Positions 53,197 through 63,739 are shown, counted from the stretch's first letter. The stretch is 64,000 bases of DNA from an uncultured Eudoraea sp. (GCF_947258525.1 NZ_CAMYIP010000049.1:19593-83592); one strand, 5' to 3'. Made by a program: numbers and translations. Notes: generated from the sequence alone by a model not told the origin.

Positions 53197-53220
53197 AAGA
53201 ATTAAATGAGAGATTATAAA

Positions 53221-54096
53221 TTAAGGTACCTTATGTCCCTGAGATGCCACCAATAATGCAAACCAATCCTCCAACTCCAACTCAATTTCAGTAGCTCTTA
53301 TCGAAGCTTTTAATCGATCTTTGTTCGTGGTACCAACTACAGGGTGCACTTTAGAAGGATGTCTTAGGATCCATGCCAGGAGAATTTGACTACTATCTGC
53401 TTTATATTTCTTTTTAAATTGTTTCAGTACTTTTTTAATGCGCTTCCTTCTTTTATCAGTCTCCCTGAAATAACTGCCCAACGGACTCCAGGCCATTGCG
53501 GTGCGTTTATGAAGAATGCAATCATCAAAAGTACCATCAAACATTAATTTTTCAGCGGTTAAGGAAAATTCAACCTGGTTAGCATTTACCGGTATTACTG
53601 ACTCCAATAGCGCAATCTGAGAAGGTGAAAAATTAGACACTCCGAACTCCCTGATTTTACCCTCTTTTTGCAAATGAAGAATGGCTTCCGCAATTTCATC
53701 GGGCTCCATTAAAGGGCTTGGCCTGTGCAATAAAAAAAGATCCAGATAGTCTGTTTTAAGTTTACTCAGAGATCGTTCCGCAGACCATACAATGTAATCC
53801 TTGGAATAATCATAATGTTTCACCTTATTATCTCTGGCTTTGCAGACATATTGAATTCCACATTTGGTAACGAGTTGTACGCTTTCTCTAGGTATTTCAC
53901 TTTTAAAAAAAGCGTTTCCAAAGGCTTCTTCGTTATCATAACCTCCATAAATATCCGCATGGTCAAAAGTTGTTATTCCATTTTCCACACAATAATCTAT
54001 AAGTCCAGACATTTCTGCTTTTGAAAGATTCTTCCCCCAACTTCCCCATGTCATGGTTCCGGCAATAATTTTTGAATAGGATATCCGGTTTTTCAT
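53221..54096 (-). CDS. Aldo/keto reductase
   Basis: 291 aa; TTFDHADIYGGYDNEEAFGNAF, LDLFLLHRPSPLMEPDEIAEAI, REFGVSNFSPSQI. Confidence 0.93.
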   Translation of the reverse strand: MKNRISYSKIIAGTMTWGSWGKNLSKAEMSGLIDYCVENGITTFDHADIYGGYDNEEAFGNAFFKSEIPRESVQLVTKCGIQYVCKARDNKVKHYDYSKDYIVWSAERSLSKLKTDYLDLFLLHRPSPLMEPDEIAEAILHLQKEGKIREFGVSNFSPSQIALLESVIPVNANQVEFSLTAEKLMFDGTFDDCILHKRTAMAWSPLGSYFRETDKRRKRIKKVLKQFKKKYKADSSQILLAWILRHPSKVHPVVGTTNKDRLKASIRATEIELELEDWFALLVASQGHKVP

Positions 54097-54256
54097 AAGT
54101 ATGTGAAAATATAAAATAAATCCCTTAAATACTTCATAAAACTTAGGGTTCTGGCCATTTTTTAACCAATCATTAACAGCACTTATATAAATAAATTTTC
54201 AATTTGCGCCCTACTGTGAGACCAACATATTAAAAACCAAAAAATAAAATCTTTTC

Positions 54257-55258
54257 ATGGAGGAAAATACTACTGTAGATATAAGTGCTGTTAATGAAAA
54301 AATTGCACAGGAAAGTGCTTTTATAGACCTGCTTCTTATGGAAATGAACAAGGCTATTGTGGGTCAGAAGCATATGCTAGAACGATTGTTAATCGGACTT
54401 TTAGGACAGGGTCATATTTTGCTGGAAGGAGTCCCCGGGCTTGCAAAGACTCTTGCTATTACTACGCTCTCAAAGGCGGTTAAAGGTAGTTTTAGCAGAA
54501 TTCAGTTCACTCCGGATCTTTTACCGGCAGATGTCGTAGGAACCTTGATATACAACATGAAAGAAAATGATTTTTCAATTAAGAAAGGTCCAATTTTTGC
54601 CAATTTTGTGTTAGCTGATGAAATTAACCGTGCTCCCGCGAAGGTGCAGTCGGCTCTATTAGAGGCCATGCAGGAAAAACAAGTTACGATTGGTGATGAA
54701 ACTTTCATTCTTGATAAACCATTCCTGGTTATGGCTACTCAAAACCCGGTTGAACAGGAAGGAACATATCCACTGCCTGAAGCTCAAGTAGATCGTTTTA
54801 TGCTGAAAACGGTTATTGATTATCCAAAGATGAACGAAGAACAACTAATTATAAGGCAAAATCTTAAAGGCATACTTCAGGATGTGAAACCTGTTATATC
54901 ACTTAAACAAATTCTAAGTGCGCAGCAGGCAGTGAGGGAAGTCTATATGGATGAAAAAATTGAAAAATATATCCTCGATTTAGTATTCGCAACAAGATAT
55001 CCTGAAAAATATGATTTGGCAGATCTTAAACCACTTATAAGTTTTGGAGCTTCACCACGTGGCAGCATAAATCTGGCGAATGCCGCCAAGTGCTATGCTT
55101 TCATAAAAAGACGTGGCTATGTTGTTCCTGAAGATGTCCGTGCTGTTGTACATGATGTGCTGAGGCATAGAATCGGAATTACCTATGAAGCAGAAGCAGA
55201 AAATATTACTTCAGAAGAAATGATCAACCGGATTGTTAACGAAATTGAAGTCCCATAA
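54257..55258 (+). CDS. MoxR family AAA+ ATPase
   Basis: 333 aa; GHILLEGVPGLAKTLAITTLSKAV (Walker A), FVLADEINRAPAKVQSALLEAMQEKQVTI. Confidence 0.96.
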   Translation: MEENTTVDISAVNEKIAQESAFIDLLLMEMNKAIVGQKHMLERLLIGLLGQGHILLEGVPGLAKTLAITTLSKAVKGSFSRIQFTPDLLPADVVGTLIYNMKENDFSIKKGPIFANFVLADEINRAPAKVQSALLEAMQEKQVTIGDETFILDKPFLVMATQNPVEQEGTYPLPEAQVDRFMLKTVIDYPKMNEEQLIIRQNLKGILQDVKPVISLKQILSAQQAVREVYMDEKIEKYILDLVFATRYPEKYDLADLKPLISFGASPRGSINLANAAKCYAFIKRRGYVVPEDVRAVVHDVLRHRIGITYEAEAENITSEEMINRIVNEIEVP

Positions 55259-55325
55259 TAGTTCAACCTATATAATTAAATGCCATAAAAGCATTTGCTT
55301 ATATAACTTAAAAGCTTGAACCCGC

Positions 55326-56192
55326 ATGGATACCAAGGAGTTATTAAAAAAAGTTCGTAAGATTGAAATTAAGACGCGTCGTCTTTCAGATCATATATTT
55401 GGAGGAGAATACCACTCTACATTTAAAGGTCGCGGAATGACTTTTAGCGAGGTCCGCCAATATCAGTTTGGTGATGATGTAAGAAGTATAGATTGGAATG
55501 TAACAGCCAGATATAACGAACCTTTTGTAAAGGTGTTTGAGGAAGAAAGGGAACTAACCATGATGTTGATGGTAGATGTGAGTGGCTCTGAACTATTTGG
55601 CACAACCAATAGATTTAAAAAAGATATAATTACAGAAATATCTGCAACCCTGGCATTTTCCGCTCTTCAAAATAACGATAAAATTGGTCTTCTTCTCTTT
55701 TCTGATGAAATTGAGCTTTTTATACCCCCTAAAAAAGGCAAAAGCCACGTCCTTAGAATAATAAGAGAATTGTTAGAATTTTCTCCACAAAGCAATATGA
55801 CGAATATTGGAGAAGCCCTAAAATATTTGACCAACGTCCTGAAGAAAAAGTCAATTGTATTTGTGCTTTCAGATTTTATGGCAACCAATTATGACCAAAC
55901 ACTAAAAATTACCGGGAAAAAGCATGATGTTACCGGAATTCGCATCTATGACGAAAAAGAAGAACATATTCCAAATCTGGGTGTTGTTCAAATGCTCGAT
56001 TCGGAAACAGGATCACTGAAACTTGTAAATACACAATCTAAAAAGGTTCGGAATGCATACGGCGAATACTACAGAAATAGGGTAGACTACTTTAAAGATA
56101 CTTTCACTAAATCAGGATGCGGTATTTTGGATTGCAGGGTAGATGAAAGTTATGTTAAAAAATTACTGGGTTATTTTAAGCAAAGAGGATAG
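55326..56192 (+). CDS. DUF58 domain-containing protein
   Basis: 288 aa; STFKGRGMTFSEVRQYQFGDDVRSIDWNVTARYNEPFVKVFEEERELTMMLMVDVSGSE. Confidence 0.95.
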   Translation: MDTKELLKKVRKIEIKTRRLSDHIFGGEYHSTFKGRGMTFSEVRQYQFGDDVRSIDWNVTARYNEPFVKVFEEERELTMMLMVDVSGSELFGTTNRFKKDIITEISATLAFSALQNNDKIGLLLFSDEIELFIPPKKGKSHVLRIIRELLEFSPQSNMTNIGEALKYLTNVLKKKSIVFVLSDFMATNYDQTLKITGKKHDVTGIRIYDEKEEHIPNLGVVQMLDSETGSLKLVNTQSKKVRNAYGEYYRNRVDYFKDTFTKSGCGILDCRVDESYVKKLLGYFKQRG

Positions 56193-57851
56193 ATGTATAA
56201 GATTTTGATAAAATTAAAAGATATTTTTGGTGACTGGTCCGTACCGGTACTCCTTTTGTTTCTTTTATTTATTACCAATCCCATTATTGCCCAGGTAAAA
56301 CCCGTCGTTCTCTCGAAAGTAGACACAACGAACATAAAAATTGGTGAACAAATTAAATTTACCGTTATTGTTGAGGCAGATTCAACTGCCCAGGTTTTCT
56401 TTCCTGAAGGGCAAACATTTTCCCCTCTGGAAACAGTAGAAGCCTTTAAAACGGATACCACACGAAAAAAAGATAGAATAACCCTACAAAAAATTTACGC
56501 GCTTACACAATTTGATTCCGGATCTTATGTTCTCCCGGCTCAGCGCATTGAAATCAATGGAGCCGGATTTTTCACTGACTCACTTCGGGTAGATGTCGCT
56601 ACAGTACCCGTAGATACAGTGAACCAAAAAATGTATGATATTAAACCCCTAATAAGCGTACAAAAAAGCAATAGTGAATTTTGGAAAATCCTTTTAATAG
56701 TTTTACTTATTGCCGCCATTGCTGGCGGGCTTATCTATTGGTTTGTAATCCGAAAAAAACCATTGACGGAAGAAGAAAAGGTAGCATTATTGCCTGCTTA
56801 TGACAGGGCCCTTTTAGAATTGAAAAGATTGGAAAATTCTAAATATCTAATTCAGGATAAGTACAAAGCGTATTATTCAGAATTAACTGCAATTGTTAGA
56901 TCCTATCTCGAAGAAGAAGTGAATATTTCGGCACTGGAAAGTACCACAAGTGAACTGATTCATAAATTGGAAATGTTGAAGGATGCAGGTGAGTTAAAGT
57001 TACAGGACAATACAATAAAGCAATTTGAAAATATTTTGCAAACAGCAGATCTTGTAAAATTTGCAAGGTCTAAACCGCCGACATCAGTAGCCGAAAAGGA
57101 CCGAAAAGCAATTGAAGAAATCGTTGTTAAGACAAAAGAGGCTCTTCCTGAACCTACAGAAGAAGAATTACTGGAACAAGAAGAGTACCAGGAAATTATT
57201 GCTCAGAAAAAAAGGAAAAAGAAAATTATTTCAATTGTATCGGCTGCGGCAATTGTATTACTGGTTTCTTTAGGAGGGGTAATTACATATTTAGGTCCTT
57301 CTTATGTTTGGGATACCATTACCGGGCATCCTACAAAAACACTTTTAGAAGGTGAATGGGTTTCCAGTTCTTATGGATATCCACCAATTATAGTTGAAAC
57401 TCCGGAAGTATTAGTGCGGCAGGAAGTTAAACTCCCACCAGAGGTTAAGGCCAATATTAAAGAACTGCAGGCATTCATGTACAGAAGCAAAAAAGGTTTG
57501 CTTACCATTGGTACAACTTCGACAACCTTAAATAAGCCTGAAGAACCAGATTTCAATCGGGTTGTTGAACAAATATTGCAAAATTTTGAAGATCAGGGCG
57601 CAAAAAACATAATTACCAAGCAAGAAGAATTTGTTACCCTATCTGGTGTAAAAGGAGTTAAAGTATTTGGCAGGGGCAATTTTGCATTACCAGACTCAAA
57701 AGAGTTGGCTAAAGGACAGTATACCATTATTCTTTTTGGTGGAAATGGTTTTCAACAGCATTTAATTTTATCATGGTTAGATGAAGATGTTTACGCAGAA
57801 GAAATTGTAAATAGGATAATTGGTTCCTTGGAAGTTAAAACAGAGGCATAA
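56193..57851 (+). CDS. BatD-like/DUF4381-like membrane protein with two TMs and an additional C-terminal domain
   Basis: 552 aa; signal peptide, beta-rich N-terminus, TM, helical cytosolic-like segment, TM, about 190-aa extracytoplasmic C-terminus. Confidence 0.7.
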   Translation: MYKILIKLKDIFGDWSVPVLLLFLLFITNPIIAQVKPVVLSKVDTTNIKIGEQIKFTVIVEADSTAQVFFPEGQTFSPLETVEAFKTDTTRKKDRITLQKIYALTQFDSGSYVLPAQRIEINGAGFFTDSLRVDVATVPVDTVNQKMYDIKPLISVQKSNSEFWKILLIVLLIAAIAGGLIYWFVIRKKPLTEEEKVALLPAYDRALLELKRLENSKYLIQDKYKAYYSELTAIVRSYLEEEVNISALESTTSELIHKLEMLKDAGELKLQDNTIKQFENILQTADLVKFARSKPPTSVAEKDRKAIEEIVVKTKEALPEPTEEELLEQEEYQEIIAQKKRKKKIISIVSAAAIVLLVSLGGVITYLGPSYVWDTITGHPTKTLLEGEWVSSSYGYPPIIVETPEVLVRQEVKLPPEVKANIKELQAFMYRSKKGLLTIGTTSTTLNKPEEPDFNRVVEQILQNFEDQGAKNIITKQEEFVTLSGVKGVKVFGRGNFALPDSKELAKGQYTIILFGGNGFQQHLILSWLDEDVYAEEIVNRIIGSLEVKTEA

Positions 57852-58850
57852 ATGTTAGAGAATATAGAATTTGCAAATCCTCAGTTTTTTTGGTTGCTTT
57901 TATTGCTACCACTGGCTTTGATATGGTACATATTCAAGAGCAAAGAGGAGAATGCGAGCTTGAAAATTCCGAGCCTAGAAGGGTTTACCGCAAATGACTT
58001 ATTGCCAAAATTAAAACCGGTATTATTTGCCTTCCGTTTGTTGGCATTGACATTCATAATAGTAGCTATGGCACGTCCTCAAACTGAGGATATTTCTACT
58101 CGAACCAAAACCACAAAAGGCATTGATATTGTTATGGCCATTGATGTTTCTTCGAGTATGTTGGCAAGAGATTTAAAACCAAATAGATTATCAGCCCTTA
58201 AAGAAGTTGCTGCAGATTTTATTAGACAAAGACCAAATGATAGAATTGGTTTAGTTGTCTATGCCGGTGAAAGCTATACCAAAACCCCAATAACAAGTGA
58301 TAAATCCATTGTTCTAAATGCCCTTAAAGAAATTACTTATGGTCAATTGAACGATGGAACAGCCATTGGTATGGGATTAGCAACTTCCGTTAATAGGTTA
58401 AAAGAAAGCAAATCTATAAGTAAGGTAATTATTTTGCTTACCGATGGTGTTAACAATTCAGGATTTATTGAACCCCAAACTGCCGCTGATCTTGCTGTGG
58501 AATTCGACATCAAGACTTATACTATTGGTTTGGGCACTAACGGAAACGCGCTCTCACCTGTTGCTTATAATGATGATGGGTCATATAGGTATGGAATGCG
58601 ACAGGTTGAAATAGATGAGGAATTACTTAAAGCTATTGCCAACGCGACAGGTGGACAGTATTTTAGAGCAACAGACAATGAAAAATTGGAGGAAATTTAT
58701 GATGAAATAAATAAATTGGAGAAAACAGAAGTTGAAGAATTTAAGTATTATAAATATGAGGAGAAATTCAGACCATGGATTCTTTTGGCTGGCGCTTTGC
58801 TCATTATGGAATGGTTCCTTAGAAATACAGTATTTAGAAGTTTTATTTAG
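57852..58850 (+). CDS. batA: VWA-domain aerotolerance protein BatA
   Basis: 332 aa; GIDIVMAIDVSSSMLARDLKPNRLSALKEVAADFI (MIDAS), flanking TMs. Confidence 0.92.
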   Translation: MLENIEFANPQFFWLLLLLPLALIWYIFKSKEENASLKIPSLEGFTANDLLPKLKPVLFAFRLLALTFIIVAMARPQTEDISTRTKTTKGIDIVMAIDVSSSMLARDLKPNRLSALKEVAADFIRQRPNDRIGLVVYAGESYTKTPITSDKSIVLNALKEITYGQLNDGTAIGMGLATSVNRLKESKSISKVIILLTDGVNNSGFIEPQTAADLAVEFDIKTYTIGLGTNGNALSPVAYNDDGSYRYGMRQVEIDEELLKAIANATGGQYFRATDNEKLEEIYDEINKLEKTEVEEFKYYKYEEKFRPWILLAGALLIMEWFLRNTVFRSFI

Positions 58851-58853
58851 AAT

Positions 58854-59900
58854 ATGATTCAGTTAGACGAGAAAATATATTTTTATCTTCTATCCATTAT
58901 TCCGGTAATGGTAGTTATATATCTATTGCTTCAAATTTGGAAAAAAAGAACCCAAAAGAAGTTTGCCGCTCCCCATCTGTTGAAAAGACTATCTCCTAAT
59001 AAGTCTAAATTCAAATCAATATTAAAATTAATTTTTCTCGTTTTAGGGATTTCGTTTCTGGTTTTAGGTCTTGTAAACCCTAAAATTGGAACAAAATTAG
59101 AAACAGTCAAACGAGAAGGAGTAGACATTGTTTTTGCTATTGATGTCTCAAAAAGTATGCTGGCTGAGGATATTGCTCCAAACAGACTAGAGAAATCTAA
59201 GCGATTGGTTTCTGAAATTATTAATCAATTAGCCAGTGATAGAATAGGTATAATAGCATATGCGGGTCAGGCCTTTCCTCAGTTGCCAATAACTACAGAT
59301 TATGGTGCAGCTAAAATGTTCCTTCAAAGTATGAATACAGATATGCTTTCATCACAAGGAACGGCCATTAATGAAGCTATTGAACTGGCATCTACCTATT
59401 TTGATGATGAGGAACAAACAAATAGGGTATTGTTTATTGTTTCGGATGGTGAGGATCATTCTGAAGGCTCAACACTGGATGCTGTTGAATTAGCCGTTGA
59501 AGAAGGAATAAGAATTTTTACAATTGGTGTTGGAAAGACAAAAGGCAGCCCAATTCCCATTAAAAGAAATGGAATCGTAGAAAGTTTAAAAAAAGATTCA
59601 CAAGGTGAAGTGGTTATCACCAGATTAAATGAAGAGATATTGGAGGAAATTGCAGACGAGGGTGATGGGGAATATGTAAACGGATCAAATACAGATGATG
59701 CTGTTGACTTCATTAAAGAAGAATTAAACCAAATGGACAAAAAAGAATTTGAAGCCAAGCAATTTGCAGAATATAAGGACCAATTTCAATGGTTCCTGGG
59801 TATTGGTCTTTTGTTTTTATTTTTGGAAGTTTTTTTATTGGATCGAAAAACTAAATGGCTCAAAAAATTGAATTTGTTTAACGAACAGGAAATTCATTAA
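58854..59900 (+). CDS. batB: VWA-domain aerotolerance protein BatB
   Basis: 348 aa; VDIVFAIDVSKSMLAEDIAPNRLEKSKRLVSEII. Confidence 0.92.
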   Translation: MIQLDEKIYFYLLSIIPVMVVIYLLLQIWKKRTQKKFAAPHLLKRLSPNKSKFKSILKLIFLVLGISFLVLGLVNPKIGTKLETVKREGVDIVFAIDVSKSMLAEDIAPNRLEKSKRLVSEIINQLASDRIGIIAYAGQAFPQLPITTDYGAAKMFLQSMNTDMLSSQGTAINEAIELASTYFDDEEQTNRVLFIVSDGEDHSEGSTLDAVELAVEEGIRIFTIGVGKTKGSPIPIKRNGIVESLKKDSQGEVVITRLNEEILEEIADEGDGEYVNGSNTDDAVDFIKEELNQMDKKEFEAKQFAEYKDQFQWFLGIGLLFLFLEVFLLDRKTKWLKKLNLFNEQEIH

Positions 59901-59901
59901 A

Positions 59902-60753
59902 ATGAAAAAGTTTGTATTATTTATTTTTTTTATAAGCGCTGCCGTTTTTCCGCAAGATGATGTGAAAGAAAAGGAAAAAGCACTCAAAGCCTCAACAGAT
60001 ATAACATTTGAAGCGAATAAGGATTTAGCCGATAACGATTTTATAGATGCGGAGGTGAATTACAGAAGAGCCATTTCCAAAAGTAATGAGAATACCGCGG
60101 CCCCATATAATTTGGGAAATGCTTACTATAACAAAGAGAGTTTTTCTGAGGCATTTGGCCGTTTTAAGCAAGCAGGGGAATTGACATCGGAAAAACCTGT
60201 TAAACATAAGGCATTTCACAATATGGGCAATGTATTCATGAAAAATAAAGAATACGCTAAGGCAGTTGAAGCTTATAAAGAAGCATTGCGCAATGATCCG
60301 TCGGATGAAGAAACCCGATATAATCTGGCACTGGCCAAAGAGCTGCTAGAAAAAGATAAGAATAATCAGAATAAAGACGATAATAAAGAGAATCAGGATC
60401 AGGAGGAGAAAAAAGATAAAAACCAGGACCAGCAAGACCAGGGAGATAATAAAGACGAAAACAAAGGAGATCCCAAAAACGAAGAAAACGATAAAGAGAG
60501 TAACGAAGGAGATAATGGAGAGCAGGAAAAAGAAGAAAATAAAAAAGGTGAAGGCGATGACAAAGAAGAAGAAAAAAAGCAGCCTGAACAGGGAGATCAG
60601 GAACAGCAAAAACAACCCAGACCAAACCAGTTGTCTCAACAGCAAATAAAAAATTTACTCGAGGCAATGCAAAATGAAGAGAAAAAAGTTAAAGAAAAAA
60701 TGGATGCCCAGAAAGTAAAAGGGGTTAAAACAAAAAATGAGAAAGATTGGTGA
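59902..60753 (+). CDS. batC: TPR protein BatC
   Basis: 283 aa; TPRs (AAPYNLGNAYYNKESFSEAFGRFKQA) then a long D/E/K/N/Q low-complexity tract. Confidence 0.88.
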   Translation: MKKFVLFIFFISAAVFPQDDVKEKEKALKASTDITFEANKDLADNDFIDAEVNYRRAISKSNENTAAPYNLGNAYYNKESFSEAFGRFKQAGELTSEKPVKHKAFHNMGNVFMKNKEYAKAVEAYKEALRNDPSDEETRYNLALAKELLEKDKNNQNKDDNKENQDQEEKKDKNQDQQDQGDNKDENKGDPKNEENDKESNEGDNGEQEKEENKKGEGDDKEEEKKQPEQGDQEQQKQPRPNQLSQQQIKNLLEAMQNEEKKVKEKMDAQKVKGVKTKNEKDW

Positions 60754-62540
60754 TATTTAATAAACTTAAATATTTTATCATTTGTATATCTTTTCTATTA
60801 CTGGCCTCTGGCCAGGCAATAGCACAAGATAAAGAGGCTATTACTTTTGAAGTAAAACTCAGCAAAAGCAGGTTGGGAATAAATGAGCGTCTAAGGGTAG
60901 ATTTTGAAATGAACAAAGACGGCGATAATTTTACCCCGCCGGATTTTGAAGGCTTTAGAGTACTTATGGGGCCCTCCCAATCTATTAGCTCTTCCTGGAT
61001 AAATGGGGTCAGGAGTTATTCCAAAACCTACTCCTATACCCTTGCTCCTACTTCCAGAGGGAAATTCACTATTAAACAGGCAACAATCACAATTGATGGA
61101 AGGATCTATAAATCCTTGTCGAAAAATGTAGAGGTTACAGCCGCTGTAGATAAACCAAATGATCAAATGTCTGTAGAAGACTTTGCTGATGACAATTTAC
61201 ATTTAGTAGCAGAAGTTTCCAAAACTTCTCCGTATCTCAATGAGGCCATAAGTGTTGTTTACAAATTATATGTAAGTCCTACTATTAATGTTTCTAATTT
61301 TCGCCCACTGGATAATCCTAAATACAATAATTTCTGGAGCCAGGATATGCCATTCACAAGATATGATGTTCAAAATGGCACTTATGAAGGAAAGGCTTAT
61401 CGTTATGTAGTTCTTAAAAGAGTCGTACTCTATCCTCAAAAGAACGGTGAATTGACCATTGAGCCTCTCTCCTTGGATGTAACATTGGAAGTACCTACTA
61501 ACAAACGCGACTTTTTTGGTGGGAGAATATATACTCAAACCAACAAAACAGTATCGGCAGGAAGGCGCGTGATTAATGTAAAACCCTTACCATCTGAAGG
61601 GCGGCCTGCAGATTTTGGAGGAGCAGTGGGTAATTTTGAGTTTTCTGTTACTACCAGCAAAACAACATTAAATGCTTCAGAGTCATTACAAGCGACAATT
61701 ACTGTACAAGGGAACGGGAATTTAAAACTATTTCAATTACCCGAACCTTCACTTCCCGGAGCTTTAGAAGTTTATGAACCGGAATTTAATGAAGAAGTGA
61801 GAACAACACTCTCCGGTATGAAGGGAAAAGTGAGTAATAATTATACTGTAGTCCCATCATTCAGAGGAAAATACCCCATTCCTAGTATTTCATTCAGCTA
61901 TTTTGACCCGGAATTAGAGATTTACAAATCTGTGGCATCCGATGAGATTATGATAAACGTTATGGAAGGCCCATTAGGATCAGGTGCAATAGCGAGTGGC
62001 CCTTCAACAACAAGTAAGCAGACGGTTATCAACACAAATGATCAGTTTAATTTTATTAAACTTAAACCAAACCTATCTGTTATTGGTACTAATTATTTTT
62101 TTGGTTCTACACGGTTTTATTTTTGGTTATTTTCACCATTTTTGCTTATTCCAATTGCCGTACTCTTTGGTAAAAGGCGCGAAGCCATCGCTAGTGATGT
62201 AGCGGGTAACAAAATCAAGAAGGCCAACAAACTGGCAAGGAAATATCTCTCCGAGGCCAAAAGGGCCTTAGGTAACAAAGAGGCATTTTATATTGCACTT
62301 GAAAAAGCTTTACACAACTATCTTAAAGCTAAACTAAAAATAGAAACCTCTGAGTTTAGCAAAGATAAAATAGCTTCTTTGTTGTCTAAAAAAGGAATAG
62401 ACGAGACAACTAACCATGCCTTTGTAGATCTGCTTAAGAATTGTGAAATGGCTCGCTATAGCCCTTTCTCTGATGTCCAGATGCAACAAGATTACAATAA
62501 AGCCGGTGAAACAATTTCATCAATAGACAAAAAGCTTTAG
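60747..62540 (+). CDS. batD: Oxygen-tolerance protein BatD
   Basis: 597 aa; FEVKLSKSRLGINERLRVDFEMNKDGDNFTPPDFEGFRVLMGPSQSISSSWING. Confidence 0.92.
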   Translation: MVIFNKLKYFIICISFLLLASGQAIAQDKEAITFEVKLSKSRLGINERLRVDFEMNKDGDNFTPPDFEGFRVLMGPSQSISSSWINGVRSYSKTYSYTLAPTSRGKFTIKQATITIDGRIYKSLSKNVEVTAAVDKPNDQMSVEDFADDNLHLVAEVSKTSPYLNEAISVVYKLYVSPTINVSNFRPLDNPKYNNFWSQDMPFTRYDVQNGTYEGKAYRYVVLKRVVLYPQKNGELTIEPLSLDVTLEVPTNKRDFFGGRIYTQTNKTVSAGRRVINVKPLPSEGRPADFGGAVGNFEFSVTTSKTTLNASESLQATITVQGNGNLKLFQLPEPSLPGALEVYEPEFNEEVRTTLSGMKGKVSNNYTVVPSFRGKYPIPSISFSYFDPELEIYKSVASDEIMINVMEGPLGSGAIASGPSTTSKQTVINTNDQFNFIKLKPNLSVIGTNYFFGSTRFYFWLFSPFLLIPIAVLFGKRREAIASDVAGNKIKKANKLARKYLSEAKRALGNKEAFYIALEKALHNYLKAKLKIETSEFSKDKIASLLSKKGIDETTNHAFVDLLKNCEMARYSPFSDVQMQQDYNKAGETISSIDKKL

Positions 62541-62542
62541 TT

Positions 62543-63301
62543 ATGAAGAATTTGATCTTCTTATTATTAATACTGCTATCGTTTACAGCCAATGCTCAAA
62601 ACGAAGCCCTTTTTAACAGGGCAACAACGTATTATAATGAAGGTGAATATGAAAAAGCATCTGAGAACTACTTTAAAATATTGGAGAATGGTGAACATTC
62701 GGCAGCAGTTTATTACAATATAGGTAACTGTTACTACAAATTAAACCAGATAGCGCCAAGTATTTATTATTATGAAAAGGCTTTGTTGCTTAAACCCAAT
62801 GACAGGGAAATTAAAAATAATCTGGCATATGCTCAAAATATGACTTTAGATGCTTTTGAGCCGCTTCCGGAGACAAGTCTGTCAAAGTTATACAAAAATA
62901 TTACCGGATTGCTCTCTTTCGATCAATGGTCCTATGTAGGTGTTTTCTTTGTATTGCTCTTTGTCCTGGCCTATATTTTATTTTATTACCTTAGGTATTC
63001 TACTCATAAGCGCATAGCATTTATCACGAGTATTGTTTCTTTCTTTATTGCGGTTTTTTGTATTGTACTGGCATTGATTCAATTTCAGGATTTTGAGGCA
63101 GATGAGCCGGCAATTGTATTTTCCGAGGAGCTACCAGTAAAATCTGAACCAAATAATAGAAGTTCACAGGCTTTCCTTTTGCATGAGGGAACAAAAGTCT
63201 ATGTATTGGATGAGTTGGATGATTGGAAAAAAATAGAACTGATAGATGGAAAAGCCGGCTGGGTCCCTGCAGGCGAAATTAAATTGTTGAAGGATTTTTA
63301 A
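62543..63301 (+). CDS. batE: TPR + SH3-like protein BatE
   Basis: 252 aa; YNEGEYEKASENYFKILENGEHSAAVYYNIGNCYYKL, C-terminal VYVLDELDDWKKIELIDGKAGWVPAGEI. Confidence 0.9.
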   Translation: MKNLIFLLLILLSFTANAQNEALFNRATTYYNEGEYEKASENYFKILENGEHSAAVYYNIGNCYYKLNQIAPSIYYYEKALLLKPNDREIKNNLAYAQNMTLDAFEPLPETSLSKLYKNITGLLSFDQWSYVGVFFVLLFVLAYILFYYLRYSTHKRIAFITSIVSFFIAVFCIVLALIQFQDFEADEPAIVFSEELPVKSEPNNRSSQAFLLHEGTKVYVLDELDDWKKIELIDGKAGWVPAGEIKLLKDF

Positions 63302-63362
63302 TTTTTCTTTAACAATTATTCATTGTAGTTACGTTTATATTTGCTTTATAACCAATTTAACA

Positions 63363-63674
63363 ATGACTAGATCTGCAATTATAGCGACCCTTATTGGCAT
63401 TTGGCTGTTTGCGATAGTTGCCCCATCTGTTATTACCCTGGTAAATAATGGGGAAAGCATTTTAATCTCTTTGAATTTAAATGAAGAAGAGCAGCAAGAA
63501 CAGTCTAAGAAAGACAACAAAGAGGAAAAAATACTGCTAGAAAATTGGCTGGCTCAGGTTCAATTATCCCCGCACGAAAAATCACCCTATTTAGAGATGG
63601 AAAAGATAAATTCTTCTACTCATTCCATTGAAATTCCCTTACCTCCTCCGGAATTAATGGTCTATAACGCATAA
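63363..63674 (+). CDS. Hypothetical membrane-anchored protein
   Basis: 103 aa, N-terminal TM, charged segment; co-oriented between batE and a SulP gene. Confidence 0.6.
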   Translation: MTRSAIIATLIGIWLFAIVAPSVITLVNNGESILISLNLNEEEQQEQSKKDNKEEKILLENWLAQVQLSPHEKSPYLEMEKINSSTHSIEIPLPPPELMVYNA

Positions 63675-63739
63675 GCTCATATACAATTTAGTTTCTAATC
63701 AATCCTTAATAATTTATTGAGGACAATACTTTTATAATT

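Noticed and set aside
60257-60667. 136-aa and 99-aa minus-strand ORFs (60257-60667, 60346-60645)
   Set aside because: Antisense shadow of the BatC low-complexity tract; compositionally absurd (Leu/Phe/Tyr or Phe/Ile/Leu runs).
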